Shown: one piece after another, positions 34,117-45,477 of the stretch
Position numbering within the stretch: the stretch's first letter is position 1
Layout of the letters: each line of letters starts with the position of its first letter
NCBI GenBank assembly: GCA_963921195.1
Contig: OY992539.1
Coordinates: 154,536,162-154,600,161 of the forward strand
Length of the DNA stretch: 64,000 bases
Direction of reading: 5' to 3'
DNA from: Pegoplata infirma
Taxonomy: Eukaryota; Arthropoda; Insecta; Diptera; Anthomyiidae
Translations under genes and position numbers: made by a program
Notes under the pieces: model-generated
Databases searched by the model: none
Told to the model about the DNA's origin: nothing
Seen by the model: the letters and a program-made list of their open reading frames with translations, nothing else

Positions 34117-37104
34117 ATTAGAAAAAATTCTCATAAAAAAATTGTCCTTGGAAAATCTTAGAAAAATTGAGTCATATAAAATTTTAGAAAATGTTTGCGA
34201 TAAAAAAATGTTCCTTAAAATAACTTAGAAAAAAATGTAAAAAATGGAGTCATATAAAATTTTATATAAACCCGAGTAAAAATAATTTAATATGATCTTA
34301 TATACTTTTATATAGTCATATTATTTCATATATGATCATGAGTGACACTATGTATTGCGAGATAAAATGTATGAAAAAAATATGCAGATTTAACTTCTTT
34401 TACAAATATTTCTGGATATACTCAATGCGTTTTGGATTTTAACACCAGGTTTTCTTTATTGGAGTGCCTTCTTTACATATACTTATGCTCTGAACGGGAA
34501 GTTTCTTGCCAAATTCGGATACTTATAAGGACATAACCAAAAAAAGGGCATTTCTTTACAAAAGTTAGGTAATTTTATTGGGAATTCGAATAAAAAGAAA
34601 TATGAGTAACTTTAACATACACTTTTCCTATATTAAAAAATGTGTCTGTTTTAAGGGCTTGGTCCGCAAAAAATGAAAATGCCTATATCTCGAGAAGGCG
34701 ATTTGATACAACTTTTCTGATGACAGATTCGTGTTTAGGAGGCCAAAATACTTTGAAATTGTACTTTAGAAGTCTGTACAAAAAAAGTTGAGAGCTGAGC
34801 GCCCTCTGCTTATAAAAATCCTATTTATATTTTTTAACGAAATTTATAGTGCGTAAAAATTTTATTTAATTTCGTTAAAATTGACATAAGACACTTCAAG
34901 ATTTGAAAACAGATACTTTATTTAACTATTTCTATTATTTAAGTTTATTTTTCTTACTTGAACAATAATCGACCAAATCAGTAATAATTGTGTTACAAAT
35001 GGTTGTTTGGTCTTATGTGTGTGTGTTGATTTTTAAATTCAAATAATGGAATGAAGTGTTAAATAAGATTACTATGATTTAATTTTTTTTTTGGGGAAAA
35101 AGAGATGAATAATTAGATATGAAACATAATAACTTAATAAAAAATTTTATAATATACTAAATATATATGTATGTATGTAGTAGTATGTCTATTTATACAT
35201 AAAATGCAATGTATATATGTACATAATTATCATTACTGTTATAATAATTAATGATAAATAATAAAATTAAAATAATAAAAAAGAAACACATTAAGTAGAG
35301 AAGAAATGTACAGACAGGTTAACAATGTTTAGTGCGTAACAAACTACATACTCATAACAAATTTAAATTTACTAAATTAATTCACATTAATATTTTTATA
35401 TATTTGCAATATGCATGTGGTGTTTATTTGATTTTCTTAAAACTCGAATGCCTTAAATATATGAATGGACTGAAATATTTATAAAAACCAGAGCCATTGT
35501 TATCCAAGGATATTATGCGTAACTTGTTCACGTATCATTAAGGAAGATGTCGCGAACAAATTGTGTGGACAAATTGGTTCATTCAAAAGTCATTTATTTT
35601 AATGCTTAAAATATTGTGCACTTTGCTTCTGTCTTATCAGCTGTGGTTATAAATTTGATTAGTTAAGTAACGATTACCAAGTACATTATATAATAACAAC
35701 TCATTACCCATTGCATAACTAACGTCCCAAAAGCAACTAGTGACTAATCTTAATATATCAAGATTAGGATTAACTTTATTTTACTTAAAAAAATGGGCAT
35801 CTACATACTATTACCGATAATCAAATAAAACATAAGTAAGCTAAGGTAAAAATGTAAAGAATGAAAAATAAATTTAGTTAAATCCTGGGATTATATCGTA
35901 TTTATTTATACCATTTTACATCTTGGACAATGCTTAATTTTTTTCTTGTTTATATTTTATAATTGTATGTAGATTAAGAAAAAAGTTATAAAAAAATCTG
36001 GACTTGATTTGACCATTTTTTAACTTAATAAAGTTTATCCTTATCTTAATCCGGTCTGCAAAAAACAACTTCTAGAGATGTCCCGTGTTAAAATTTGCAA
36101 TAACTTTTGTTTTTTAATTTTAATCAAAAAAAGTATAACAGTTATTAAAAACTTTTTGTTCAAAGAATTAAAAATAAGTTTCATTTTATATCTCCAATAA
36201 AAATAAAAGTTATACCTGTTATTAAAACAAAACCAAAGTTTATATCTTTAAATCAATGATTGAGGTATTAGCTATCAATAGCATTATTTTACATGCGTTT
36301 ATTTTAGTTTTATTTTAATAACTCAAGTTTTTTAAGTCTCAAAGAGTTTCTGATAGCAGTTATAAAAAATAAAAGTTTTTTTATTTCTGTTATTTTGCAC
36401 AGATGTTTATATAAATCATTTGAAACTGTTATTTATCATTTTTATTTAAAACAATATTTTTAAACGGTTAAATTTGACTTTTTTCAATAAATCTCATAAC
36501 AGTTATGGTCTCTGGTACTTTTTTTTACAAAATACATGATTTATCCAAAACATCAATAGTCCAAGTTTATGAGTAAAGTACAAGTTTTTAAGTGAAGAAT
36601 TTCAAACGATTTTAGAAAAATAGTTCTTTGACAAATTTTCAAAAAAAAAAAAATTAAATTTCCCGGACACAAAAATAATTCGGAGTAAAAAAATTCATTA
36701 AAAATGCTTTTAGGATTTTTTTTAAAAAACCTTCTTAGTTCAGAAATTTTTGAAGCTCTAAGTACATATTTGAAGTCCCGAAAAAAACATTTTTTGTCAA
36801 TTTCTAGGAATATTTTTTTTGGAAAATTTTTTCAAGTTCCGAAAATTTTTAAAGCTTTTTGCATAGAAACAATTTTTTTTAGATTTCACTTTATTTCAAA
36901 CAAACTAAAATATTAATTCCTTATTTAAGGTTTTAATAGCGCATTAATGGCTTTAAATGAAAAACGTTCTCAAAGCATTTTTACATTAATGTAAAAAAAA
37001 ACAATTGCTTTTTTAAACGCTATAACAAACCTAGATTGATGTTATCATACTTCTGAAAGCACTTTCAAGATGGTATACAAAACGCTCGTACAACCATCCA
37101 TAAT
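34117..37104. other. long AT-rich stretch without a gene
   Basis: Read on both strands; only chance frames with A/T-run amino acids (Phe, Lys, Ile). A segment with ATATCTCGAGAAGG...AGATTCGTGTTTAG near 34690-34740 has a diverged relative near 57815-57865, so part of this is an old dispersed repeat. Nothing else recognised. Confidence 0.55.
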
Positions 37105-37858
37105 TAGTGTCCGACCGGCTTCGGCCAAAAAGCACTATTCGACCACTATTCAGCTTCGGCCACAATTTTGGCCGAATAGGCCGAATACCGAATTATTTGT
37201 GCTCACGTGTTGAAAAACACACTAAATTAACTTTGAATCACATTAGTAAGCCACAAAAACATTTTACTAAGTGTTTTTGCAACAAAAAACATTTTTTACA
37301 TTAAAAAAAAATTTTCGGTCGAAAAAAATGTACACTCTAATATATATTTTTTTACAAAAATGTAAAAAAAAAATTTTTTGCTTAAAATAAAATCATTCTA
37401 GACAACATTCTCATGCATTTAAGTATCCCGCCGAGTCTAGTTTTATTTTTTTTTTTCTTGTTTTTACTACACGCAAAAAAATATTTTACCAAGCGCTTGG
37501 GAGGAATCACATTAAACAAGATTTTTGCGTATATTATGCGAGAACTAATAATATTTTACCAAGCGCTTGCATAATTATACCTAACTTTGCAAACGTTTCA
37601 AGAAATTTCCCATGAGCTTGCATAGTTTTACTAACTTTAAGATAAAGCAAGCAAACGCTTTGTAAAATATTATAAGTTTTTGCATAATATACGAAAAAAT
37701 ATTGTTTAACGTGATTCCTCCCAAGCGCTTGGCAAAATATTTTTTTGCGTGTACATAAATATATATTTTTTTAATATTCGGCTTAGGTTTGGCCGAATAG
37801 TGAAAATTTGGCCGAATATTCGGCTTCGGCCAAAAAAGGTGTATTCGGTCGGACACTA
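37105..37858. mobile_element. hAT-type MITE with perfect 8-bp target duplication
   Basis: Ends TAGTGTCCGACCG and, inverted, TAGTGTCCGACCG, followed by many GGCCGAA/TTCGGCC strings. TCCATAAT is present at 37097-37104 and 37859-37866. The 8-bp duplication and the ends fit the hAT superfamily. It is 754 bases long, of which 286 are a nested element. Confidence 0.9.
37468..37753. mobile_element. nested TIR element (TACACGCAAAAAAATATTTT ends)
   Basis: A 286-base, nearly fully palindromic element: TACACGCAAAAAAATATTTT and ACCAAGCGCTTGGGAGGAAT on the left recur inverted on the right, plus GCAAGCGCTTGG in the middle. It lies inside the hAT-type element. TACACGCAAAAAA ends also bound 58654-60614. Confidence 0.78.
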
Positions 37859-37866
37859 TCCATAAT

Positions 37867-38596
37867 GCTTTAACAACGTTATTAGATTACTTGGATTTGT
37901 CATAGTTCAAATATCAGTGCAATATAAGAAAAGCACTCAAAAAAGTAGAATTTTAAATGATCATATTTTGTTAAATTGTGTTTACAAAAAAAATACAATT
38001 TTACTTTTTTTAAACACTTTGCTTACATTGCATAAACTTTTAGGATTTGAAAACCCCTAGAGAAATTTGATGCAGAACATTTAACTGATATAATAAGTTT
38101 GTTCCACAACGATACCGCGGGTACCTAAAAGCGTTCCCGTACACAAAAATAAAGTAAATGAGAAAGTTTTAGAGAGAATAAATATGTTTCTCATTTTACC
38201 GAACTTAAACGGTGTTCGCATTAATTTTTAACTAGTTTAATTATTGGGTTTCCCCATGCAATTTAAACGTCAAAATTGAACTTCGTTTTATTTTGACAGA
38301 TAGTGTTTAAAATTGTATGGGGAAAACACATAATTAAACTAGTTTAAATGAATGCGAATATGGTATAATACCATTAATTTTAAACACTTTATCTGTCAAA
38401 ATAAAACGAAGTTCAATTTTGTCGTTTAAATTGTATGGTGTTGCAGATACTTGATGCTACAACTACTTTACAAAATTTTACTCTGTTGCTCATAACTTAT
38501 TCATTTAAATTTATAAAAAACTTTTGAACTTTGAAAAATTATTCTGTTTAAAAACTTCAGTTGGAAAAAATATCTGATTGTGAAAACTATGTGGAA
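37867..38596. other. upstream region of the NP-Gag frame with an inverted repeat
   Basis: 38262-38326 and 38377-38445 are inverted copies (CAATTTAAACGTCAAAATTG, TTTTATTTTGACAGATA). The string GCGAATATGGTA at 38357-38368 is the end sequence of the Harbinger-like MITE at 43045, so a relative probably sits here. GCGTTCCCGTAC at 38131-38142 recurs at 40577-40588, beyond the gene. No promoter could be recognised. Confidence 0.5.
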
Positions 38597-40528
38597 ATGG
38601 AAACGGACAAGTATGATCCTACTCCTAGAAACAACGAGTTGAAGAAGATAGTACATCTTGCATGTTTTCTTCACAAACAATTTTTTAAGATCGATTGTTT
38701 TGATGCTACTAACTTGAACAAGTTAAATTTGGATGAGAGCAATGACATAGCTGGTGTTTTACACACTTTATATACTTACATGAGGAAAATGGCTAATCCT
38801 GTTGCAGCTAACAGGGGAAATTTGAATACTGATAAGCAGGCAATAATTGGCACTGTGATCAAGACAATAAAAGTGTTGTATGACGAATACATTGTAAGCC
38901 CTGGGTATTTACAATTCGATTTTATGTTGGCTACACCGTTGGTTGATATGTTGACATCATTCAAGTTGGTGTGGAACGAAACAAGAATTTCATGTTCAAA
39001 ATTCAAAGTGAGAGATGATAAAGGAAACAAAGAGATGAAGATCAGTGCATTAGGACTAGATAATGCTGATGTGCCACAATTAACTGGTATAACTTTCAAA
39101 CCTGAGCGCCGTAGCGGTCTGATCAAGACAATGGGGCCACTTGCACAAATGATTAACTTGGCAGCCGAGACAAAATACACTGATAAGTTGGAAAATAGTC
39201 TTCGTGAGTCCCTGAAACTATTCCCAATGGTGGAGAGCATAATTGAATGCCTTAAGAGGATGAAACATGTTTCGGAAGGGCATTCTCTTTACAAATCTGT
39301 TGCTATGGCTTTAATGATTTATGGTTCTAGGACACATAATAAATTTCATTTCCCATTGCTTTTTGTTTTGAAGGCTATAAAGCTTTCTGAAGAGGATGCT
39401 CTGAAGATCAATTTTTCAGGTATTGCAGGTATAACTTTTTACTTGACATTCTATGACAAGTTTGTTTGGGAGAAGAAATCAGGAGGTTTCGCAGAGGATA
39501 TAGCACAGGTCACTTTCCATTCAATATTTGGAACTGCGGTGGAGGATTTAAGTATATTGTCCCAGATTACCAATCAGCCTTCTTGGAAGCCTAGAAATGA
39601 GCTTAGCTTGGTTTTTATAAAACCTAAGGATAAAGCTTCTGTAAGGTTCACTCCTATAAGCTTCGTATATGTTTCTAGGCTTGCTTGTGCAAACATGGTA
39701 AACAACATCGGGACAATGCAACCGCAGATCTGTGGAAAAGTGATATTTGTTGGAAAGAGAAAGAGAACTCACCCAGAAGCTTTCTTAAACTATTTGGAGC
39801 GAGAAAATAGGTCTTCTGCTTATTCCACAGATCCGGTTCAATTGGCTTACCAAATAAAAGCTTTCAAGGATGAGGGAGTAAAATTGTTGAGAGGCCAGAA
39901 GCTAACGGATATTGGTACAAAACAATGGGTGTCGAATTTGCCAAATCAGTCCCAATGTCGAAGTGAAAGTACTCCGCAAAACTCACCTTCGCGTTGTGAA
40001 AATTCGGCCATAATTCGAGGAGCAATTCCAAAGGAATTAAGATCTGTAGATGAGCCAGGTTTAACAAAAAGTCAACTTTTGGAACGTAAGGCTCTGTCTA
40101 AAGATTTGCCAACTTTTAGCGGAAATCCCCAAGAGTGGCCTCTTTTTTTTAGTTCTTTTGTAGAGAGTACCAAGCTTTGTGGCTATTCCGATGCGGAAAA
40201 TCTTCTGCGATTGCAAAAATGCTTAAAGGGTAAGGCTTTCAGTGCGGTTAGCTGTCATCTTTTACTGCCAAAAAATGTGCCAGAAGTGATTCGTACTCTT
40301 AAGATGATGTTTGGTCGCCCAGAAATAATTATAAACACTCTTTTGGAAAAAATTCGATCTGAAGCACCGCCAAGGGCAGATAAACTAGATAGTCTTGTAA
40401 ATTACGCTATTACTGTTCGAAATCTTTGTTCCACCCTAGAAGCTTCCGGACTAGAGGCACACAAAAATAACCCGTTGCTACTTCAAGAGCTCGTAGACAA
40501 ATTATCTTACGAAAATATTTTAGCATAA
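38597..40528 (+). CDS. fusion: orthomyxovirus nucleoprotein-like region joined to BEL/Pao Gag region
   Basis: One uninterrupted frame; the first in-frame ATG is at 38597 (METDKYDPTPRNN), giving 643 residues. The frame is also open back to 38561, but without ATG. Residues about 1-430 have the size and helical character of a viral nucleoprotein. Two segments fit orthomyxovirus NP: ALMIYGSRTHNK (238-249) and FHSIFGTAVEDLSILSQI (307-324), in the right order and spacing; basic residues are frequent. Residues about 490-643 are BEL/Pao Gag (DUF1759-like): LPTFSGNPQEWPLFFSSF and GYSDAENLLRLQKCLKGKA, ending abruptly before the zinc knuckles. The join is about 39900-40010. NP of these viruses coats genomic RNA; what the fusion does, if expressed, is unknown. 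The viral assignment comes from pattern comparison by eye; another negative-strand virus NP is possible. No stop in 1.9 kb suggests a young or selected gene. Confidence 0.62.
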   Translation: METDKYDPTPRNNELKKIVHLACFLHKQFFKIDCFDATNLNKLNLDESNDIAGVLHTLYTYMRKMANPVAANRGNLNTDKQAIIGTVIKTIKVLYDEYIVSPGYLQFDFMLATPLVDMLTSFKLVWNETRISCSKFKVRDDKGNKEMKISALGLDNADVPQLTGITFKPERRSGLIKTMGPLAQMINLAAETKYTDKLENSLRESLKLFPMVESIIECLKRMKHVSEGHSLYKSVAMALMIYGSRTHNKFHFPLLFVLKAIKLSEEDALKINFSGIAGITFYLTFYDKFVWEKKSGGFAEDIAQVTFHSIFGTAVEDLSILSQITNQPSWKPRNELSLVFIKPKDKASVRFTPISFVYVSRLACANMVNNIGTMQPQICGKVIFVGKRKRTHPEAFLNYLERENRSSAYSTDPVQLAYQIKAFKDEGVKLLRGQKLTDIGTKQWVSNLPNQSQCRSESTPQNSPSRCENSAIIRGAIPKELRSVDEPGLTKSQLLERKALSKDLPTFSGNPQEWPLFFSSFVESTKLCGYSDAENLLRLQKCLKGKAFSAVSCHLLLPKNVPEVIRTLKMMFGRPEIIINTLLEKIRSEAPPRADKLDSLVNYAITVRNLCSTLEASGLEAHKNNPLLLQELVDKLSYENILA

Positions 40529-40972
40529 CCCCTTTGTTTACATTTTTTTTATTTTGGGCTTGAAATGTGGGTTTTTGCGTTCCCGTACTTTTGTGCCTTT
40601 TTGTGGTACCGTGAGATTCATTTTTTTATTTTCTTTCATTTTACCGAAATTTATCCGGAAAGTTGTGGAGCACACCTAATATGTTCCAAGAACCGCTATC
40701 AAATTTTACTGAAGACATCTTTTAACCATTACAGATTTATTAATTTTTTTTTAATCCGCACGAATTTTCAAACCGGACAAATTTTATACAATTATTCGGT
40801 ATTCGGCCAAAAATTTGGGACATTGCTTAAAAATATATGTTAGTTCTCAAGTCTGTTACAGGGTGTGACTTTTAACCGCTATATAAAATAAAGTAGCACT
40901 TTTTCGTTAATTATAATTATTTCCATAGAAAATTTATTGTTTGCTGTCACATTCATTAAAATTAAATTTGCA
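40529..40972. other. downstream flank of the NP-Gag frame
   Basis: AT-rich. Holds the second GCGTTCCCGTAC (40577-40588) and a nearby GGTACCG (40606-40612) that mirrors GGGTACC upstream at 38119-38125. No continuation of BEL/Pao gag or pol is present in any frame, so the retroelement part is a fragment. Confidence 0.55.
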
Positions 40973-41115
40973 GAGGCGCATAGAAACAGATTAAAAAGCC
41001 ACCCAAACATAGAAATTTCAACTCTTTCAAATATCTCTAGCTCGACGAGGAGACTAAACCATTTAAAGCCCCACGACTTGATCGTGCGCTTTACTCAAAA
41101 GTATGTTAAAGGTGC
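40973..41115 (+). CDS. exon-like piece of an unknown gene
   Basis: Acceptor TTAAATTTGCAG ends at 40972 and a consensus donor GTAAGT starts near 41116 (GGTGC|GTAAGT). Between them one frame reads EAHRNRLKSHPNIEISTL... to RFTQKYVKG with normal protein composition and a higher GC content than its surroundings. The sequence looks like a real internal coding exon or a recent remnant. I do not recognise the family, and no partner exons were found. Confidence 0.42.
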
Positions 41116-42524
41116 GTAAGTTGCTCGGTTTTCACGTGAAAATCTTTCAAACTCCATATAAAAAAAAAAAACGTAAAATTCACACTGGCTTTACAAAAGC
41201 GTAAAAATTTCGCTGTAGAGGTATTCTGTTCGCTGGTGAAACACCAGCAAAATAACCCGGTATATGTTGCATCAATACGCATTAACACTATTAACAACAT
41301 TTTTTTTAAATTGTACAGACCATTTAATAAGCGGTGAAATTTAATATTCAGAAATAAAATGAAGCTTCTATAAGTTGTTGGCACTGTAAACATTAATAAG
41401 ATCACATAAAAAGACAAAAATTACAAAAAATTGTAAATTAAAGTTATTTTGTGAATGCCGATGCTCAAAACATAACCTAACATATGACTGTAAAATTTTC
41501 GCTACAAATTAAATGATGTTTCGAAACATTTTTTCACCGGTGAACAACTTACTTAGCTTAAACTTCTAAGGCCATGTTCACACTACAAGAACTTACCATG
41601 GTAAGTTGAGATGATTTTGCAATTTTTCTTTATGCTAGTACAATTTGAGATGATTTTGTAAATCACTATGTGATTTTGTTCAAAGGAAAATCACATGGTG
41701 ATTTTAAAATCACGCTAGTCTGTATACAGTATAAGCCTGCTATTTATCAAGTCAACAATATCACTGACAACAAACTGCTAGTTAGTCTCTAACGAATCGG
41801 TGTAGTATAGATTTAAGCTTGTATATAAATAAAGTTTAACAATAAAAAAAAATAAAATTGTAACATTTCACAAACTTTTATTTTGGATCTTTGACCACCT
41901 AGAGTGGCCAAATGACTCGCTGTGTCCTGGTTCGATTTCGTCATTTTCTATTTTATTTAATTGGATTCATAAACGCACACAATTTGGGTCCTTTCACAGA
42001 GTCAATTCCTATCGGAAGAGATTTCAAAATTTTCCGTTAAAAACTTAAAACGAAATAGTTTTTCGGATAAAAACCACTTTTATGCAATTCAATTCCACTT
42101 TAATTTTTGAAAGGGATTTCGATCCGAAAAACAAAATATTTTTTTGTTGTTATAATAGTAAAGCATTTAATTCCACTTCCGAACGGAATTGAAATAAAAT
42201 GTTTTCAAACCAATTCACATTGGTTTCATGAACGGGTCGAATATTATTGTTTTGAAATTTGTCAGAAAAAAACTTACTATGACGGAAAAATTAGGTTAAT
42301 GGATATTTCCTTAGGAAATATAACTTGCAATAATGTATCATTTTAATACCAGAAAGAAAATTTCAATCACTTTCATTTATTTTTTACAGCTATACAAATA
42401 TTGATATTTTTAAAGATTTCTAAAGTGTAACCCCCGCTCCTCCGTTAATAAAAATGATCAGGTAAAAAAAATGTTTAATTTACGGCGATGGAATTTTTTT
42501 TAGATTTGTTAAACAATGAACCAA
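41116..42524. other. AT-rich non-coding DNA
   Basis: No gene seen. Includes a segment with TGTATATAAATAAAGTTT near 41820 and TGTAACATTTCACAAAC near 41858, similar in style to an LTR retrotransposon 3' end but with no matching partner here. The strings AATCACATGGTGATTTT near 41690 form a small hairpin. Confidence 0.45.
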
Positions 42525-43839
42525 CCCAGTCAGAAATTGCCAACCGTACCAAAAATTTTGTGTTGGTACAATATCGGGCTAGCGAAAAATACAACATTCT
42601 CTAATATAAAACACCCAGTCAGAAATTGCCAACCGTACCAAAAATTTTGTGTTGGTACAATATCGGGCTAACGAAAAATACAACATTGTATAATGTAACA
42701 GTTTTACTAAAAATATTGTGTTGGCACAACTTTGTTTTTACATAAAACACTATAAATTATAATTTAAAAGTTTAACATTTTTATTTATTTTTGTTTAAAG
42801 TTTTTGATTTACAAAGACCTCAACACTTTAATCTAAGTGAACACTGTAGTAGTTGCTTTTCAACCAATTTGTACAACATGGTAACTGAAAAGCACTACAT
42901 CGAGATTTTCAATACATCCCTAAGCAAAAGGTAAATCCAATGTCGTAAAGTTGTAAAATTAATGTTAACCCAACGTCAAAACAAAAGTCGAGCGATCGTT
43001 GGCCACTGTTATCATTTCAACCTCGGAATGACGTCGTAGACTTATACCAAATTCACATTGGCATGTTTAAATTTAAACATGTGTTTTCCCATACATTCAA
43101 AACAAAACATCGTTTAATTTTAAACATCTCGAAAACATCTCGAAAACATTTCCAAAACATCTCGGAAACACGAAATAACAACCCTGTGTTAAGTTGTCAT
43201 TAAAAAAACAGCCGCTGCTAAACGAACCAGAAGAAAAGCGGCTGCTTTTTTAAACACTTGGCAATGCGAACACTTTCGTTTAATTTTAAACACAAAAGTT
43301 AAACGATGTTTTAAACATTGAATGCGAATATGGTATTAGAAACGGGTATGATTCGCCAACGTTGGTACCATCGCCACCAACTTCACTCCAACGTTGGCCC
43401 GTTTGTATTTTTCTGCCTGGGCAGTTTCACTAAAAATATTGTGTTGGCACAACTTTGTGTTTATATAAAACACTACAGTGTATATTATAATTTAAAATTT
43501 TTATTTTTTTAAAAAGTTTTTGATTTACATAGACCTCAACTCTTTAATCTAGGTGAAAACTTTTGTAGTTGCTTTTTCAGCCAATCTTTACAAAATGGTA
43601 ACAAACAAGCCCTACATCGAGATTTTTAATACATCCCTAAGCAAGAGATCAATCCAATGTCGTAAATTTGTAAAATCAAACCCAACGTCAAAACAAAAGT
43701 CGAGCGATCGTTGGCCACGGTTATCATTTCAACTTCGGAATGACGTCGTAGACTTAGAAACGGGTATGATTTGCCAACGTTGGTACCGTCGCCGCCAACT
43801 TCATTCCAACGTTGGCCCGTTTGTATTTTTCTGACTGGG
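42525..43839. mobile_element. TIR element (CCCAGTCAGAAAT ends) with internal duplication and nested MITE
   Basis: Begins CCCAGTCAGAAATTGCC and ends TTTTTCTGACTGGG. The left end is repeated at 42525 and 42614 (89 bases apart). The body is present twice (about 42720-43040 plus 43336-43410, and 43425-43839), sharing AAGTCGAGCGATCGTTGGCC and CCAACGTTGG palindromes. The first body is split by a MITE at 43045. Non-coding. Confidence 0.78.
43045..43335. mobile_element. PIF/Harbinger-like MITE, TTA target duplication, empty site present
   Basis: 291 bases with ends TACCAAATTCACATT and, inverted, TACCATATTCGCATT, flanked by TTA at 43042-43044 and 43336-43338. The second copy of the host sequence near 43746 reads GTAGACTTAGAAACGG with one TTA, the exact empty site. 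Confidence 0.88.
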
Positions 43840-45199
43840 AAAGAGTTTAAAATGTTAATTAAAAGCATTAACTATTTTTGGAAAATACGTATGAATAAAA
43901 ATTTATTTCTTATTCAAAAAACAAGTAAAAACGTTTTTTTTTTTTTTACTTTTATGAAAAAAGTGGAAAACCCAGCTTTTTACCTTAAAAAACCGGGTAG
44001 TCAAACAAATTTGGGTTTCTCACTTTTCAAACGCCGGATTTTGAAATATGTCGAATAGTAGCAATTCAAATTGCATTCGGTTAACATCACACGACGTTTG
44101 ATAACACTGTTCTACAAATTTGAGGTGACTTACATGTATTTGGCTTGAGACTAAAGATGGACGCGTAAGTGAATTTTAACTCACGGACGCCCACGCTAAC
44201 GAAATAAAGATATTGCTCACGCACGATCACGAACGAGTTTTATTTCTGCTCACGTTCACGCACGCTCACGTGAGTAACTAAAGTTTTTCTCACGCTTACG
44301 AAATAATCACGCTCACGAAATTAAATGACAGTTTTCTTACTTGTTTTCTGTTCTAGACAGCATTAAACAATCACGCAAATTAACGAAACAAAAATTACTC
44401 ACGCACGAAACTACTTTCTCTAATCACGCGCACTCACGATCACGTTGGTAAAAATAAATTTCACTCACGATCACGCTTGATTCACGTGTGAATCACGAAA
44501 AAATCGTGTCACGCGCGCATCTCTACTTGAGACCAAAAGAAAATGTAAGTACACTAACAGACGACCAAAACCCCAAAAGGATTTTGGTCACGTACTCACA
44601 GTTTTTTTTTATGGGCCACTGAAGTTTTTTTTTTTGTTTAAAGGCGTGTGGAATAAAGTAAAATAAATAATGTGATTAGATGCCTTCAGTAAAATGTAAT
44701 GGTGCTTCTTTTCTTAGAACATATCGCTAATTTCAAGGGGTCATTTTAGTATTTTTTTGTTAAACAGCCATAAAAGTCTACTAAAACGTGCATTTGAAGA
44801 GTTAAAATATTCTACAAAAAAAAAATTACGAAATAAAATTTTAAAAGATTTTTTCGGAACTAATGATTTTTAATTCCAAAACAAAAAAAAAACAAGTAAA
44901 AAAGTTAAATTCGGCCTAGAAGAATGTATTGATACCCTCTACAATTTCAAAAAAATTATTGCAAAAAAACTTTATTTAAAAGAAAATTACTTTTGAAAAA
45001 AAAAATTTCCGCGAAAAAAAAAATTCGCTTTTTTTATTTTTTGTCAAAGAATATGTTCGTATATGTTTAAATACCATTCGGTGTTCAATTATGCTCACAT
45101 ATATCAACCAGCAGACGAATTACAGCATTTTGTATTTTTAGGTTATGTTGAATGTATTTTTGAGGTGTCCTTACATTTTCGTTCATAACTATTGAACCG
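43840..45199. other. non-coding DNA with a TCACG-rich stretch
   Basis: 44155-44520 is dense in CTCACG/TCACG strings (for example CTCACGCACGATCACG), ending CACGCGCGCATCTCTAC, much like the TCACG-rich part of the arms at 24870-24980 and 27500-27620. Probably an old repeat family. The rest is AT-rich with no gene. Confidence 0.5.
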
Positions 45200-45470
45200 C
45201 TGAACCGATATGGCTCAAATGCAATACCAAACTGCTTGGGAGAATTTCCAATATGTTAAATTTCAGTCATATCCGTGTAATATTTTGGCCGTGATCACCA
45301 TTTCCACAGACAGACAGAAGTACAGACGGACATCGCGAGAATGTCTTAAAATCGATCAATTATATACACACTTTATGGGGTCCCAGACCGATATTTCCAT
45401 GAGTTACAAACGGAATGACAAACTTATATATACCCTCTATAACTAAGTGGGGGTATAAAAAAGGGCAGAT
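45200..45470. repeat. dispersed repeat (GGGGTCCCAGACCG / ACGGAATGACAAA family)
   Basis: Contains ATGGGGTCCCAGACCGATAT, GAGTTACAAACGGAATGACA and ends GGGGGTATAAAAAAGG. Diverged relatives are at about 59100-59165 and 60030-60110. I know similar strings as a common non-coding repeat in fly genomes; it may be a transposon tail. Confidence 0.55.
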
Positions 45471-45477
45471 TAAACAA

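Noticed and set aside
37107..37304. 65-codon frame with Arg/Pro/Phe-rich start
   Set aside because: Made of the GGCCGAA repeats of the hAT-type element; not a gene.
41750..41900. Possible LTR end with TATATAAATAAAG near the NP-Gag gene
   Set aside because: No second LTR, primer site or matching sequence was found upstream of the gene.
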